Assembly: GCA_014529385.2 (NCBI GenBank)
Contig: CM043962.1
Span: forward strand, 86,275,180 to 86,339,179
From: Adiantum capillus-veneris
Taxonomy: Eukaryota; Streptophyta; Polypodiopsida; Polypodiales; Pteridaceae
DNA: 64,000 nt
Reading direction: 5' to 3'
Shown one piece after another: positions 11,161-22,610 of this stretch (position 1 is the first letter of the stretch; each line of letters begins with the position of its first letter). A model generated the notes under the pieces. That model made no database searches and was not told the origin of the DNA. It worked only from the letters and a program-made list of their open reading frames with translations. Position numbers and translations under genes: made by a program.

Positions 11161-11340
11161 ATGAGTTGGATCATGATATACCATGAAACTTTGATTGATT
11201 CAACTCATCAAAATGAGAATCTGAGAGGTATCCTTGGACTCATAGATGGTTTGAAGAGTCCAAGGTGCTTTTGCAATGGCGATATCCTTGATCGCCTTCA
11301 AGAGGTCATGGAGGCTTCAAGAAAATACCATGAGAGCTAA
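11161..11340 (+). CDS. Small unrecognised ORF or exon
   Basis: ATG at 11161 opens a 59-codon frame closed by TAA at 11340, with ordinary composition (MSWIMIYHETLIDSTHQN at the start, then GLIDGLKSPRCFCNGDILDRL, ending EASRKYHES). A pyrimidine-rich tract ending in gatag stands just before, so it might be a 3'-terminal exon rather than a free-standing gene. I do not recognise the product, and the surroundings give no clue. Confidence 0.25.
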   Translation: MSWIMIYHETLIDSTHQNENLRGILGLIDGLKSPRCFCNGDILDRLQEVMEASRKYHES

Positions 11341-12954
11341 TCTTGGCCTCTTTTTATCATAGTTAGCTTGCTCATTGGGTTGAGCTAGTATTTTTCATTG
11401 CCTTCAACAATATCCCAAAACATCATGGAGCTTGAAAAATAACTCCATTTGGATCTTCTATATTGAGTAACTAGAGATTGTGCGCTGATCAACGCTTTCC
11501 AATGTGAGATTATATATACCTTCATAAGTTCAGAATAGTCTGAACTCACGAATTATAAGAGGGAATAAAGCACTCATAAAACTATAAACGCAAGAGACAC
11601 AAGAAAAGAAAAGAAAAGCAAAAACAAACAAACAAACTAATCACTTTGTTTGCTACGATACAAAACTAGATAAAACAAAACATTATTAACTTAAAAATGT
11701 TTTTAGAAAAGTCCATTGTTTAAAGAAGATAAGTGTTGAATTCGCTTGTCAAAAGATCCCAACAAAAAGCTTGTGTGCATTCTCCATCAATAACAAGTCA
11801 AGGGATGGATGAGGTCTATATATTTGATTTGAAGGCAAATAAAGACCTACCATGCTCTCTGATACCATATGAAAATTTCCAATTGCATCTATAAAATGCA
11901 GCTGAAAATAAAGCCCAACAAGTGCCAACCAATCTTCAACAATAAATGAAATTCTAAGTTATCAACTCACCATTAGCAATCTTATCTTACCATGACAAAT
12001 TAAATCTTAAAAGCAAGTCCTCATTATTGCAAGAAGTAAAACCAAAAACTGCATGTTTAATTTCCAATTGAGACGCTTAAGAACTGTTCATTTTTCCAAA
12101 AAAAATCCATTATCCATAGCTAAAAATGATTTAAAAAGGCTTGAGCTACTCATTGTCTCAAAAAGAAAACCAAGTAATTTAGTTCTAAAATGTTTTGAAG
12201 AGTAATGAAATCCATGCAAGGTACAATCGCATATTACTTCACCAAATGGTGGATAAGGGGGAAAAAACTCTTTGCTCTGTATAGCCCTAAGAAAGGCATA
12301 AGCAATAGAGGCAAAAACAAATGGCCTTGTTCAAGTTCAATTTTAAAGCATCTACAATACCTTTTATGGTTTTTTAATTAAAAAAACAATAGAGCAAACC
12401 TAGTACAAAATCTTCCCCCAATCTAAAAAAAGACCGCGTAAAAAAACCCCAAGGTGTTCAAAGTTCAAAACAGGAGTTAGGTAATAAATTCAATTAATGA
12501 CCAAGATGTACACCATTCTTTCCCTCAAGCACAGCCTCTCGTAGCTTCAAAGGCAAACACCAACCCCCTCACTATTGTCAAGCAAAAAGAAAACAATCTC
12601 AATGCTAAGTGAAGGAGAAGTCCCTCATCTTTTAAAGAGAAGGTACTACAAGACCATCCACAACCTCAACGAAAGAACATCTGCATGCCAAAAGTATGTT
12701 ATCACTCCTCTAGTAGGTCCTATAACCAAGAAGAGAATAATAGAGAGAGACATACGTACGGTAATGGTAGCATCTCATTAAGCGAATCCCTTATGACACA
12801 CCTTTGAGAAACCATATGCAACAAGGTGCAAAGGGATACTTATCCAAAAACGAGTGCTTGGCAAGGTTGTCAGAGATGGAGAATAATACCTCGTATAATG
12901 CAAAAGGCATGTGAGAGCATTGATCCCAATACTAGGAGTCTCAAGTGAGAAATG

Positions 12955-12995
<41 letters not shown>

Positions 12996-13616
12996 GGAAA
13001 ATATAAATAACACCATATTGACAAAAAAAACCGATGGAGTCCAAAATTCAATCATACATTGCTATACACACTATATGAACTCACAAGCCTCAATAGAAGA
13101 TCATGGGCACTACAAAAGAGTAATGGGATGACATTTCACCAACTGTAAACATCCACACAACAAGTTACTTCAAGTTCTAAACAAACCTAACGCAAATCTA
13201 GCCCCCCATGGCAACTCTTAAGTCAAAAATGGAAACGGTGAAGGTCTCAACATAAATACATCTAATGCCTAACTAAAGAACATTAAACTAAATATTCATA
13301 GAAGAATCCAAGTTAAGCCTAGATTCACCCTCGATAGTGCAAGGCCATTATTGATGGCAATCACCCACAAGACCATATAACCATCAGCTCCATGATGCAT
13401 AACAATGACTAAACACAACCATAAACATTCAATTCAAGCATTTGTGTATTGAGTTTCTAGCATTGCTTTGTAGGACATGTGCACCACAAAAGATAGGAAG
13501 AATTAGCATAAGTTTTCCTAGTCGAACTGAGACGAAAACTTCACAATGTGAGGTCTACACGTCCACTATACGACTAAAAAATATGATGAATCTTAGATGA
13601 GCCCAAGTTCACCTTT
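11341..13616. other. Intergenic, no gene seen
   Basis: AT-rich, with a GA microsatellite at 12957-12992 and purine-rich imperfect repeats (aaaagaaaagaaaagc near 11602). Reading frames are short and match nothing known. The end, around 13540-13616, leads into the 1.3 kb repeat. Confidence 0.6.
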
Positions 13617-14910
13617 AACACTAATTTGATACCATAACAAGACACTTAAGTGTCCCTTTCTTATGATTTAGATTAAATGCTACTTGCATCAAACGGTGTA
13701 TTTAAGAAAATCCTCGTTTTTATATTTATATGTTTAAATATATTAGCTAGGTCTTTAAAAAATATAACTTAGCATTTTAGAAGCTATCATGATCGAGAAA
13801 TATACTCATCAAGTGGACCCCCATAAGACTACAATTAATGCTTTAAAGAAATCAACTAAATAAACTCAAGAAAAAATGAAGTGACTTTGTAGAAAATTAT
13901 ACACAACTTTTCTACAATTGTGCTATAAATAATTTCAAGTTTCATGTGGAAAAAAATTTATTTAAGAGTACATTAAATAATGAAAAGTTCTACGGGTTTG
14001 ATATGGCCATTTCAAACATATCGTTGTACGCATAGAAAAAACATGTTTTTGTTATGTTTTTGAGTTTTAATAAGTGATATATTATGTACCCTCTCCAATG
14101 AGAACTCAAGGTGGTAAGTAGAAGTGCTTTTGGTAAGCAACAATTTTTAGATCATTTCAAATATTCAAAACTACGTATGCTAAATTTTGATATTGCAATT
14201 CTTGAAACATAAGTATTCAAAACCTCAAATAACTTAGAATTTACGAAATGTATCAAAGTGCATGGTATGAATACAAATGGAAACTAAAACCTTGGTTTCA
14301 ATGTTATTGTGGAGGGCTCAAAATCTTCAAGTGTTTTTGCACAATCAAAATTTCAAGATAAGGTGTAAGCGACAAGATTCAAGTAAGTTGGGGAGCCAAA
14401 AAAATACATAATTTCTTGGTTTTAACATATAGTCATTTGGTGTTGTCAAATTACACTAGAATAGTCCCAATTCCATGAGAGGACCTTTGAAAGACCAAAA
14501 TTATGCTCTTAGTCAACACATGCTCATGTATGAAATTATGTTTATAACTTACAATTAAAGTTGAAACTATTCATTGAAGGTCATTCCATTGTTTTGCAAC
14601 ACTAAATACTAGCACTTGGCTTTTAAAAACATTAAAAAACCCACCTCTACAAAAAGATGTAAGAATTTTATGATTTTTTTGACAAAACTTAAAATTTTCA
14701 AAAAATTACGACTAATAAATTACCACAACTCTCTCCATAGGCCTTGTATTTTGACATGGAAAAAAATCAAATGTTTTCTTTCCCTCATAACCAACCTATG
14801 GTAAAGGCAAGGTGTAAAAAACTTGACAAATAAATTGCCAAAACTTCGAAGAAAAATAGGGCAATTTAGTGTCTCAAGACACTTTAGCGTCCAATTACGG
14901 AACTAGTATT
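13617..14910. mobile_element. 1.3 kb repeat with terminal inverted repeats, copy 1
   Basis: This 1294-base segment aligns end to end with 34854-36171. It starts AACACTAATTTGATACCA and ends in the reverse complement of AATACTAGTTCCGTAATT, so the termini are inverted repeats of about 10-18 bases with mismatches. Subterminal GACACTTAAGTGTC-like palindromes occur at both ends. There is no coding frame. The CACTA-like word at the termini suggests a non-autonomous DNA transposon, possibly CACTA type, but a clear target-site duplication was not found. Confidence 0.65.
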
Positions 14911-15386
14911 AAAAAAAATACAAGGTAAAGACTCATGGTACTCACCCACAAGACAATATAACCATCAATCCATCATGCATAGTAACACTACGATATCACC
15001 ACTACAACATTAAACTAAATAACTATTGGCTATGTAAACCTCCCTAAAAGGAGACATGAAGGCAAAAGAGCCGATGCATGGCACAAATGATGGGCAAGAT
15101 GAGAGGCTAGGTGGGTATCAAGGACCTTGTCGTGATGCCTCAGAAGTCCCTTAATGGCGAGAGGGGTGAGGCAGGTACATCTTTCCATTCATTGCAAGTA
15201 GTGCAAGCTTAGAAAGAGTATTTGAAGAGCAAACACTTGCCTATATAGGCATGTACTACTACCTCACAGCTAAAAACGAGTTTGTATGATGCTTTAACAC
15301 ACTTCTCAACTAAAACATGATATCTTAATTAGAGAACTCCCAATACAACAAATCCAAAATCTCTCCTTCCATTGTTGGAATCTCAG
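14911..15386. other. Non-coding spacer
   Basis: No gene, LTR end or strong repeat recognised. Confidence 0.5.
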
Positions 15387-15608
15387 CTATTTAGAATTGC
15401 CATAATTGACTGATGGCTTCACCATGCATGAGCCATCAATAGCATGTGCTTCCACACTTCCTCTTCTATGAGATAATTGTTCTTGGCTTTTGTTTAAGCT
15501 GCGGTGTTTTCTTTGAAAATTCTTTAATGCAACCTCATGTTTAAGTTCTGGTGGATCAGCGCTATGCATAGTCAACACAATGGTTTCTGACGCAGTAACT
15601 CGGCACAA
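15387..15608 (-). CDS. Unrecognised possible terminal exon
   Basis: A 73-codon minus-strand frame of normal composition (ADPPELKHEVALKNFQRKHRSL, ending VKPSVNYGNSK) closes at 15387. It lies about 670 bases beyond the stop codon of the IMP1-like gene on the same strand. No ATG in good context starts it, so if real it is the last exon of another transcript. I do not recognise it and cannot exclude chance. Confidence 0.22.
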   Translation of the reverse strand: MCRVTASETIVLTMHSADPPELKHEVALKNFQRKHRSLNKSQEQLSHRRGSVEAHAIDGSCMVKPSVNYGNSK

Positions 15609-16273
15609 CGTAATAGATGCATCCAGGAGTCACCAAATCATACACCGTGTCTGCAGTACCTGCTTTTACTCATCATTTCCACCATCAATCAGCTTCAGGT
15701 TTCCTCAAGTTAGAGGCGAGTGGTCCTATTTACAAGAATGAGCACAACACTCAGAAATTTGGGTTGAAGGAGAGATTCCTTTCATGTTGCAAGAAAACCG
15801 CCTTAAACATGAATGAGATTGTTGCAAGAAAACCACCTTACACATGGAAGAGATACTTGTAAGTAAACTGCTGCTCTCTCACACACACAAATATCTACTT
15901 CCATACCCATCAATCACAGAGGTTCTAAAGTTTTAGTTAAGAGGCCTTTCAAAAGATAGATATTCAGGGAAGGTCCATGTCACAATCATCAAATGTGAAA
16001 GAACAAAACAGACAACATATCATAATGTACTAAAAAAACCATTTCTGAGCACACTATTTAATGTGTGATTTTGTTAGTACCTCTTTATCACCCAATAATA
16101 AACATGACTCTTTGAAGCACCATAGATTCGAAAATTTCCCAGCTGTGAAGTGGCCAATTTGTCACTAAATAGTACATGAGAACTTATTGGCAGGTTAATG
16201 CTTCTCTCTATCCATCCACTACACAGTTTTAGCTGCCTTCAACCATAAGGTTCCAAAACTTCTCAATTATAGA
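15609..16273. other. Non-coding 3' flank of IMP1-like gene
   Basis: Likely the 3' untranslated and downstream region of the minus-strand peptidase gene. No gene is supported; a plus-strand frame at 15617-15862 has no recognisable features. Confidence 0.4.
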
Positions 16274-17769
16274 CTAAAACTTTCCCCAATAGAAAGGAGG
16301 CCATATCTGTACTCAAAGAAAAACCACCCAATCAACCAAATAGCTCCAACAGTCAAATTCATACCTAAAAACCAATAATTAACAGTTCAGAAATCCTTGA
16401 CACAGTAATTGCAGGCTAAAGGTAATGAAATCAACAAAACCCCTACTACAACATAGCATGAAACCCCGTACAACTAGAGAACTAACTCATTGCTCCATGC
16501 GCACACCCGTACCAACCCACACTCACAGACCAAAGCCAACCACACGCACCCTCACACAAACACGGACACCCACAGATGCACAAGCACACCCGCAAGCGCA
16601 CGCACACCTACCTCCACTCTGGGCACATCCCAACTTACTCTACTCTGGGCACACAAACCTACCTCCACTCTGAGCCAAGGTCTATGCGAACACACACAAA
16701 CAAATGAACCATAACACTGCTTGCATGCCTGCGTTGATTTGATGCCACTGCATACCCTATTTGAGCAGAGTGCCAAGGCAAACAAGCAATAAGCAGTTGG
16801 ACAGCAAGATCCACACAAGCAAGCGCAAACCAGTATCAAAGGGAAACAGCACTTACAAATGATACTACACAAAGGAGCAAGAACATCACATGCACAAGAA
16901 GGGCGGGCTTGGAGGTAAAGAGCCATGTAAATTCAGAACAAAATGTCTCACTGCAAAGTAAGAAGTTCAAAAACAAATAAGAGAAGACAAACAAAGACTG
17001 TCTAAGATCCACATACCCACATAAGCAAGCGCAAACCAGTATCAAAGGGAAACAGCATTTACAAACGTTACTACACAAAGGAGCAAGAACATCACATGCA
17101 CAAGATGGGCTTGGAGGTAAAAGGCCGCATAAATTCAGAACGAAATGTCCCACTGCAAAGTAAGAAGTTCAAAAACAAATCAGAGAAGAAAAACAAAGAC
17201 TGTCTCACCCTTAGGCAGACCTTGCCTTGGAGTAAGGCATAGGGAACTGGTCCATAATGTCGTGAATCTCTTGAGTTGGATGGATTATCACCTTGAAGCC
17301 AGACGTGACCCTTGGGAATCTACATTGAGATTGATCAAGCATATTAAAAAACTGAATCAAAGTGCCCGATCATCCATTCAAACAAAAAAGAGGCTCATAC
17401 AATGAGCTACAGTCAACAAGTTAACTATATAAACACAAGCCAAAATTCCTGCCACAACTCACAAGCACACAACGAAAAAAGGATGCCTAGTACACATTTT
17501 AGCCAAAGAAAAGGAGCCGCAGCTTGATCTCAAGGGACACGCACCAGAACTTGTTTGGCAACATCTTCACTGAGAGGCTCTGGCAAGACTGTAAAATTGT
17601 CACCTTCAACTGCAAGAAGCCTCTTGCAAACAACCAAGGCTGGGTCCTCTGGAGAGACAGCCATCACAATGTCACCAGCCTTCACCTTTTGAAACCTTGT
17701 AGAGAATCGCTCAACGAGAACTATATCATCTGTAGCATTAAAGGTGGGAAACATGCTAGGCCCAAAGAT
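16274..17769 (-). CDS. IMP1: Mitochondrial inner membrane protease subunit 1-like (IMP1), three 3' exons
   Basis: Three minus-strand exons join in frame. 17545-17769 encodes 75 residues, including GPSMFPTF with the nucleophile Ser and [12 protein letters not shown] with the general-base Lys of S26 peptidases. 17209-17319 encodes 37 residues with GHVWLQGDN and [19 protein letters not shown], the family's C-terminal boxes. 16274-16306 encodes [10 protein letters not shown] and a stop. Introns are 17320-17544 (gtgcgt...tag) and 16307-17208 (gtgaga...acag), all phase 0; a cacag acceptor precedes the first exon. The family matures proteins sorted to the mitochondrial intermembrane space. About 40 N-terminal residues expected for a 160-170 residue protein are not found; upstream sequence is microsatellite, duplication and LINE relic. 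The exons look functional; whether the gene is complete is unknown. Confidence 0.88.
16806..17203. repeat. About 200-base tandem duplication in the IMP1 intron
   Basis: The segment starting aagatccacacaagcaag (16806) recurs at 17004, and both copies run through cagtatcaaagggaaacagca, caaggagcaagaacatcac and cactgcaaagtaagaagttc to aaagactgtct. The copies differ by a few substitutions and short indels. The right copy ends at the donor site of the exon at 17209-17319, so the duplication took in sequence up to the exon border but not the exon. Confidence 0.85.
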
Positions 17770-17781
17770 CTGTGCCAAAAA

Positions 17782-18172
<391 letters not shown>

Positions 18173-18181
<9 letters not shown>

Positions 18182-18810
18182 ATAGCCCCAAGCAATAGAA
18201 CACTGCCCCAAGGCTTGTATTTTTGCTTTGTGGACTTCACGAACGCCTTTGACATGATTCCGCGAGAGAATCTTTGGAGACGCATGGAAGAACCAAGACC
18301 TCCTATAGTTCCAAGCAATAGAACACTGCCCCAAGGCTTGTATTATTGCTTTTTGGACTTCACGAACGCCTTTGACATGATTCCTCGAGAGAATCTTTGG
18401 AGACGCATGGAAGAACTCCAAGTAGCAAGTGAATACATGCATGCAATTTTACCTATATATGGGGAAAGTGATAAGTTCACTACGCTCGAGAGAGGAAATT
18501 TCAAAAAAATTCTCAAACAATATTGGGGATACGCAAGGGTACCACTTTCACCAACTCTTTTTGTGTTAGCATTGATGAGTTGGAGCACATGGTTATGCAA
18601 GAATAAGGAATTGAAATTGTTCTTATTGGTAATGTTGTGATCATGCTTTAGCCGTATGCAAATGATGCAATGATTTTGGCTCATACTCCAAAAGATGCAC
18701 AAAATCTCTAGTCCTTGAAAACTTTTTCTTGTATAGCGGTTTGATGGTGAATGCCTCAAAGACAAAGGCTATGCTTGTGAAAACTCTCAATGCTCCCTTG
18801 TACAACTGAA
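18173..18810 (+). pseudogene. LINE-type (non-LTR) reverse transcriptase relic with internal duplication
   Basis: The peptide CFVDFTNAFDMIPRENLWRRMEEL matches the reverse-transcriptase block around the first catalytic Asp in plant LINE-like elements. Downstream come LSPTLF (block before the catalytic site), then in other frames ELEHMVMQE and YANDAMILAHTP, the degraded YADD box (A-N-D in place of A-D-D), and GLMVNASKTKAM. Frames change at least twice. A 123-base unit (41 codons) is duplicated in frame at 18171-18293 and from 18294. Neither endonuclease nor 3' tail was recognised, so it is a truncated relic. Confidence 0.8.
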
Positions 18811-19413
18811 TGAAAGATCCCAGTAGCTATGTTTTTCTGAACATCCATCTTCATGTTTTAAAATAATAAGGCATTGATGACACAATCGATGACAAGACGA
18901 TTCTTTGGAGCGGTTGCGAAGGTCTACTCATGATAAGGAGTTGCAAGAGTTACTTGAGAGGAAGGTTTCAATGTTGTCAGGTTTCCATGGGGTCGAAAGC
19001 TAAATGCCACCAACTACCATGATTGGAAAGTGCTTATGGACGCAGTATTGGAGACCTACGACCTTATCTTGATGGTGCACAAGAGATAGAGCGGCCAAAG
19101 GCTCCTATGGAGCCTACAATTCTTCCAAGGAGTTGCAAAAGCTTGTGCAATATCAACACTCATGGGATTAGCTGAATGCTAGGATCCCGTCTTTCATCTT
19201 TCTTAATTGTACCTTGCAAGCACTTGGCTACCATCTTGATGACACGTCTTATTCCCGAGTATAGTGCTTTCTATTCAGTCTTGATTATTTCAGGGAGGAC
19301 TATTAATTTGACATGGGAGGAGCTTGTTCCTATGGTGTTGGATCGCACTTACAGAATTTGGATTTAGAGGGGGCCTTGACTGGACGATAATCTAGGAAAG
19401 CAACAGACACGAT
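18811..19413. other. Unassigned, probably decayed transposon sequence
   Basis: Pieces such as GAYNSSKELQKLVQYQHSW on + (around 19100-19170) look coding but match nothing I know, and the frames are short. They may belong to the LINE relic or to an inserted element. Confidence 0.35.
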
Positions 19414-19640
19414 TGTCACAAATTGTGATGACGTGGCACAAAGCCAAGAAGGGGTAGAGAGCTAAAGACCCTAACTAGACCTAATGACGAAACTGAACCC
19501 CGAAAAAGGCACTAACTTGACACGTGGCAACATCCTTGTAATTACGGTTGATGATGTGGCAAGCTGTCAATGCAACATGCAGAAACTTATCGATGTGGCA
19601 GTGTGTACAGACACCCCTGGTCTTCGCAAACTGGCTTTTC
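19414..19640 (+). repeat. LTR fragment, family B related
   Basis: Starts TGTCACAAATTGTGATGACGTGGCA, nearly the same as the start of the B LTR at 30328, and later shares gtacagacaccc with it. The right end is not defined. Confidence 0.55.
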
Positions 19641-21940
19641 ACCTACAACCTGCTGTTCTTCGACCACCTGCTCTTCTTGCACATGGGCTACTACCATATC
19701 ATCATACACATAAGAGGGGAACTTTACCTTTACCAGCTCACGCTCATCAGGCTCCGTCTCCTTGCCATAGGATGTGGACTCATCTGCTCTATCCACTTCG
19801 CTTGTCACCCAGCTACTCGAGCTTGTATCTTCATCATCATTGGCATCATATACCGACTCCGTATCTGCATCTTCATTCGCTCGCTGCTCCACAAAAGCTT
19901 GACCAAAATCTTAGGCAGAAAAAAATTCTAGCCACACCATTTTGTAAACATAAGTTCAAACTCTACCCACTAAAGGGCGAACCCGCTTTAGATCTCAAGG
20001 ATGTTCTCCCTTATGTGGTTAAGGTAATTCTTACCATTTTAAAACCTTAGCACTCTTACGAACATAGAACTTTGAATTTATTCCAGCAGCGTGTAAATGC
20101 TACTTGACCTACTCATGGAGAAACATATACCGCAATCAAAAGTTCCTACTATAATGGTAAAAGCACATAGCGTACTCAATGATCAACGACCATCAAAAAA
20201 CCTCTTCTCCGTAGAGAAACTCAAATTCCTTCTTTTGAACACATCTCAAATAGAGATTCTCGTGTCACAATATCCTTGCGCGCAAAAAAGGTGCTCAAGA
20301 GAGTATAACAAACTCTCGTCCACTTCCTTGGCACGGGTCTGCATCGTCGTGTGTTATCCATGTACCCAGGTGTACATAATTCTTAAGCTGTGTACGTGAG
20401 TTTCGGTGAACCTAGGAGATTACCTTCCCTTCGTAAGATCCTTAGAGCGAAGACACTCAACCTAACGATTCCTTGGCTTGAGCTTAGAGGAAAACCCGCT
20501 CATCAAATAAACTAGGACTTCAATCCTTGGATTCCTCGAGCACAGGCTGTAGCCATTGCTTGTTCCTTCCCTCCTAAAGAGAGTGTTCATTCACTTGTGC
20601 GTAAAGCACTACCATAGCTTCCATTAATTGGTTTAGGCTTCAAGCTTAGCGAAAGCTTTTACTCTGCTTGAAATCTCGGAATGGTTCCTTCCTTTCTGCC
20701 GTCCTACCCGCAATATCAGGTAATTTGTTGGAGAACTACAGGATACCATAACAATAGTTGACCTTCCAGCTAGTTGAGCAAACCGATTCATCTCAGAAAA
20801 CAATGTTTCAAATTGATCCTACTCTCATAAATACTCGAGAGTGATTGTCCTAGTTAGACACATGCATATCTCGTGCATAAAAGCAATACGCAGTTTATGT
20901 GTTCCTCAAAGATTTAACTTTGATCAAAGACCGGCCTTCTCACTTAAAGTTTGAGGGTCTTCTATTCAAAAACTCCGGAGTTAGATTGAATCCCTTACTC
21001 CAAACATTCTCCGAATAGCAACGTATCCTTCGAGGACGGATAACAAAAATTTGATGTTTCTGTGTTCAATAGTTCCCGTCCTACTGCGGGGATTAGATTC
21101 TATGTACACTGAGGTGTACACTTTCATCTTGTATTGCTGACTCCACCATCCGCTGCAAAGTATCTTACGGATGCGTCTACAAAATTCGGGCAAAAATCCT
21201 TCCTTGAATTTCTTCATCTTTCCTTTCTCAAAGAGGGTCAAGAGTAGAGCTACCTTGGCATGAGTAAACCACTACTTGCTTTGACTTGCTCGTGTTCCTA
21301 TTGGACAAACCGAGCATAATCTTCTTGGATGCCTTCCTCAAAGCATAGAGGCAAAAAATTTGTCAGAATATTCAACCTGGAATTTAATCCGAGTCGTGTT
21401 GTGAGTTCCTTGCAGAGCTTTGGTATACCACCAAGTCCTTGCAATCCCCTTGAGGAGTTTGGTCACATGCCTCATCTTCGACGCTTCTCAGAAATGGCCA
21501 TTTGCAAAGGCAACTTCAAGCTATCAAATGAAAGCGGTAGCTTTCGGGACATCCTCCCTTCGTCAAAAGTATCAAACTTGACTGAGTGTTCTGAGGTCTG
21601 AAGACAACCTTCATATCCTTCCCGAAAAGAGGGTTTTCTTGGCTATGGTTCTCGATAGATGTTCATGGATATTTTTTGGATGCTAAAGGATCTTGAGCAT
21701 TCTGCTCCCTGGATTCTCTAGGTTCTTGAGCATCATGCTCTTGTCGCCTTCTCAAAGAATCCCAAGTCTTGTGTCGACTTATTGCAGAGAGAAAATTTTT
21801 CCCAACTCTGCTAGCTTTTCCTGCAGGGCTTAGGGTTCCGCCTGCTTACTTCTCTCTTGGCTTGTCATGGCTTCTTCCCGTATCTTCCTTGAGTCGTCCT
21901 CCTTTACAGAGAGAGAGAGGAGACCATGCTCTCATACCAC
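19641..21940 (-). mobile_element. Interior of an LTR element in minus orientation, no recognisable gene
   Basis: At 21925-21940 the minus strand reads gtggtatgagagcatg, a tRNA-Met-type primer binding site directly after TGTGACA (on +, LTR sequence begins TGTCACA at 21941). This marks the 5' end of a minus-oriented element whose interior lies to the left. The interior has no gag or pol. A minus frame at 19587-19892 encodes a very acidic peptide (EDADTESVYDANDDEDTSSSSW) and the opposite + frame 19484-20050 is His/Pro-rich; neither is recognised. The interior is rich in short hairpins such as gagcatcatgctc. Confidence 0.45.
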
Positions 21941-21965
21941 TGTCACAAATGGAAGCGCATAGCAA

Positions 21966-22275
21966 TATAAAAGATGTTTGTTGTTGAGGACAGATTGGAT
22001 GGGGACAATTACCCTATGTGGGCTTAAATGATGCAACATGTTCTTGTGTCAAAGGGCGTATGGAATATTGTGCACGACATTGATGTACGTCTTGGTTCTG
22101 AGGATGTAGCCGATGTTGAGAATGTTGGATGTCTTGCTACAAGGATTGCTGCTATTAGAGTTGTTTTGCCTACGACAGAACAAGCTCGTTGGGATGTAAA
22201 CGATGCACAGGCTCATGCATTGATTGTGTTGTCTGTGAAGCGCACCATTACTCCTCACATTTGTTTAGCAAAATC
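21966..22275 (+). pseudogene. Copia A gag fragment
   Basis: Sequence from caatataaaagatgtttg to gcaaaatcc aligns with the start of gag in the minus copia A copy: matching peptides are VFVVEDRLDGDNYPMW, HVLVSKGVWNIV and ARWDVNDAQAHALIVLSVKRTI. The Met-Ala start is lost and an in-frame stop stands after NYPMWA. About 300 bases remain, flanked by unrelated LTR sequence on both sides. Confidence 0.9.
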
Positions 22276-22442
22276 CTATATTCGGATCAATAGCATTTAT
22301 CACTTATTATTGAAGCCAGAGGGTACATAGAGAGCAATAGAAAGAGAGCGAGAGAGATAAAGAGTGAGAAGATCGACACAGTACTGGGGACCACAAGATG
22401 GGCTGGTTCCCCCCCGTAATAGTATCTTTATTACTGAGGAGA
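22274..22442 (-). repeat. Inverted copy of E flank/U5 segment
   Basis: This is the reverse complement, with few changes, of about 24224-24400 (shared words: gtaataaagatactattacg, accagcccatcttctggtcc, cagtactgtgtcgatcttctcac). The E(+) LTR is therefore bracketed by inverted copies of the same about 170 bases. Contains a hairpin ggggaccacaagatgggctggttccccc. Confidence 0.8.
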
Positions 22443-22467
22443 TGTTGCTAAATTGGCTTTATCTTAC

Positions 22468-22610
22468 AGAAAAATAATTCTAAATGAATTATTGGATTTA
22501 TAAGTGAGAGGGTTTTCTCGCTTGGAACACCAAGGAAAAAATAATTCTAAATGAATTATTGGAATTTTAAGTGAGAGGGTTTTTCTCACTGGAGACATCC
22601 GAGTACAAAG
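22468..22610 (+). repeat. 71-base tandem duplication carrying two hairpins per unit
   Basis: aataattctaaatgaattatt and the following agtgagagggtttt are repeated at 22468-22539 and 22540-22610. Each unit forms AATAATTC/GAATTATT and AGTGAGA/TCTC(A or G)CT stems. The G-to-A difference between units keeps pairing (wobble versus Watson-Crick). Confidence 0.8.

Noticed and set aside
16425-17153. Plus and minus frames rich in His/Thr or Cys around 16.4-17.1 kb
   Set aside because: They lie in the IMP1 intron, in CA-rich or duplicated sequence, with no domain.
19484-20050. 188-codon plus frame
   Set aside because: Starts in a B-type LTR fragment and is His/Pro-rich with no recognised motif; the opposite strand is acidic low-complexity. 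Treated as transposon interior.
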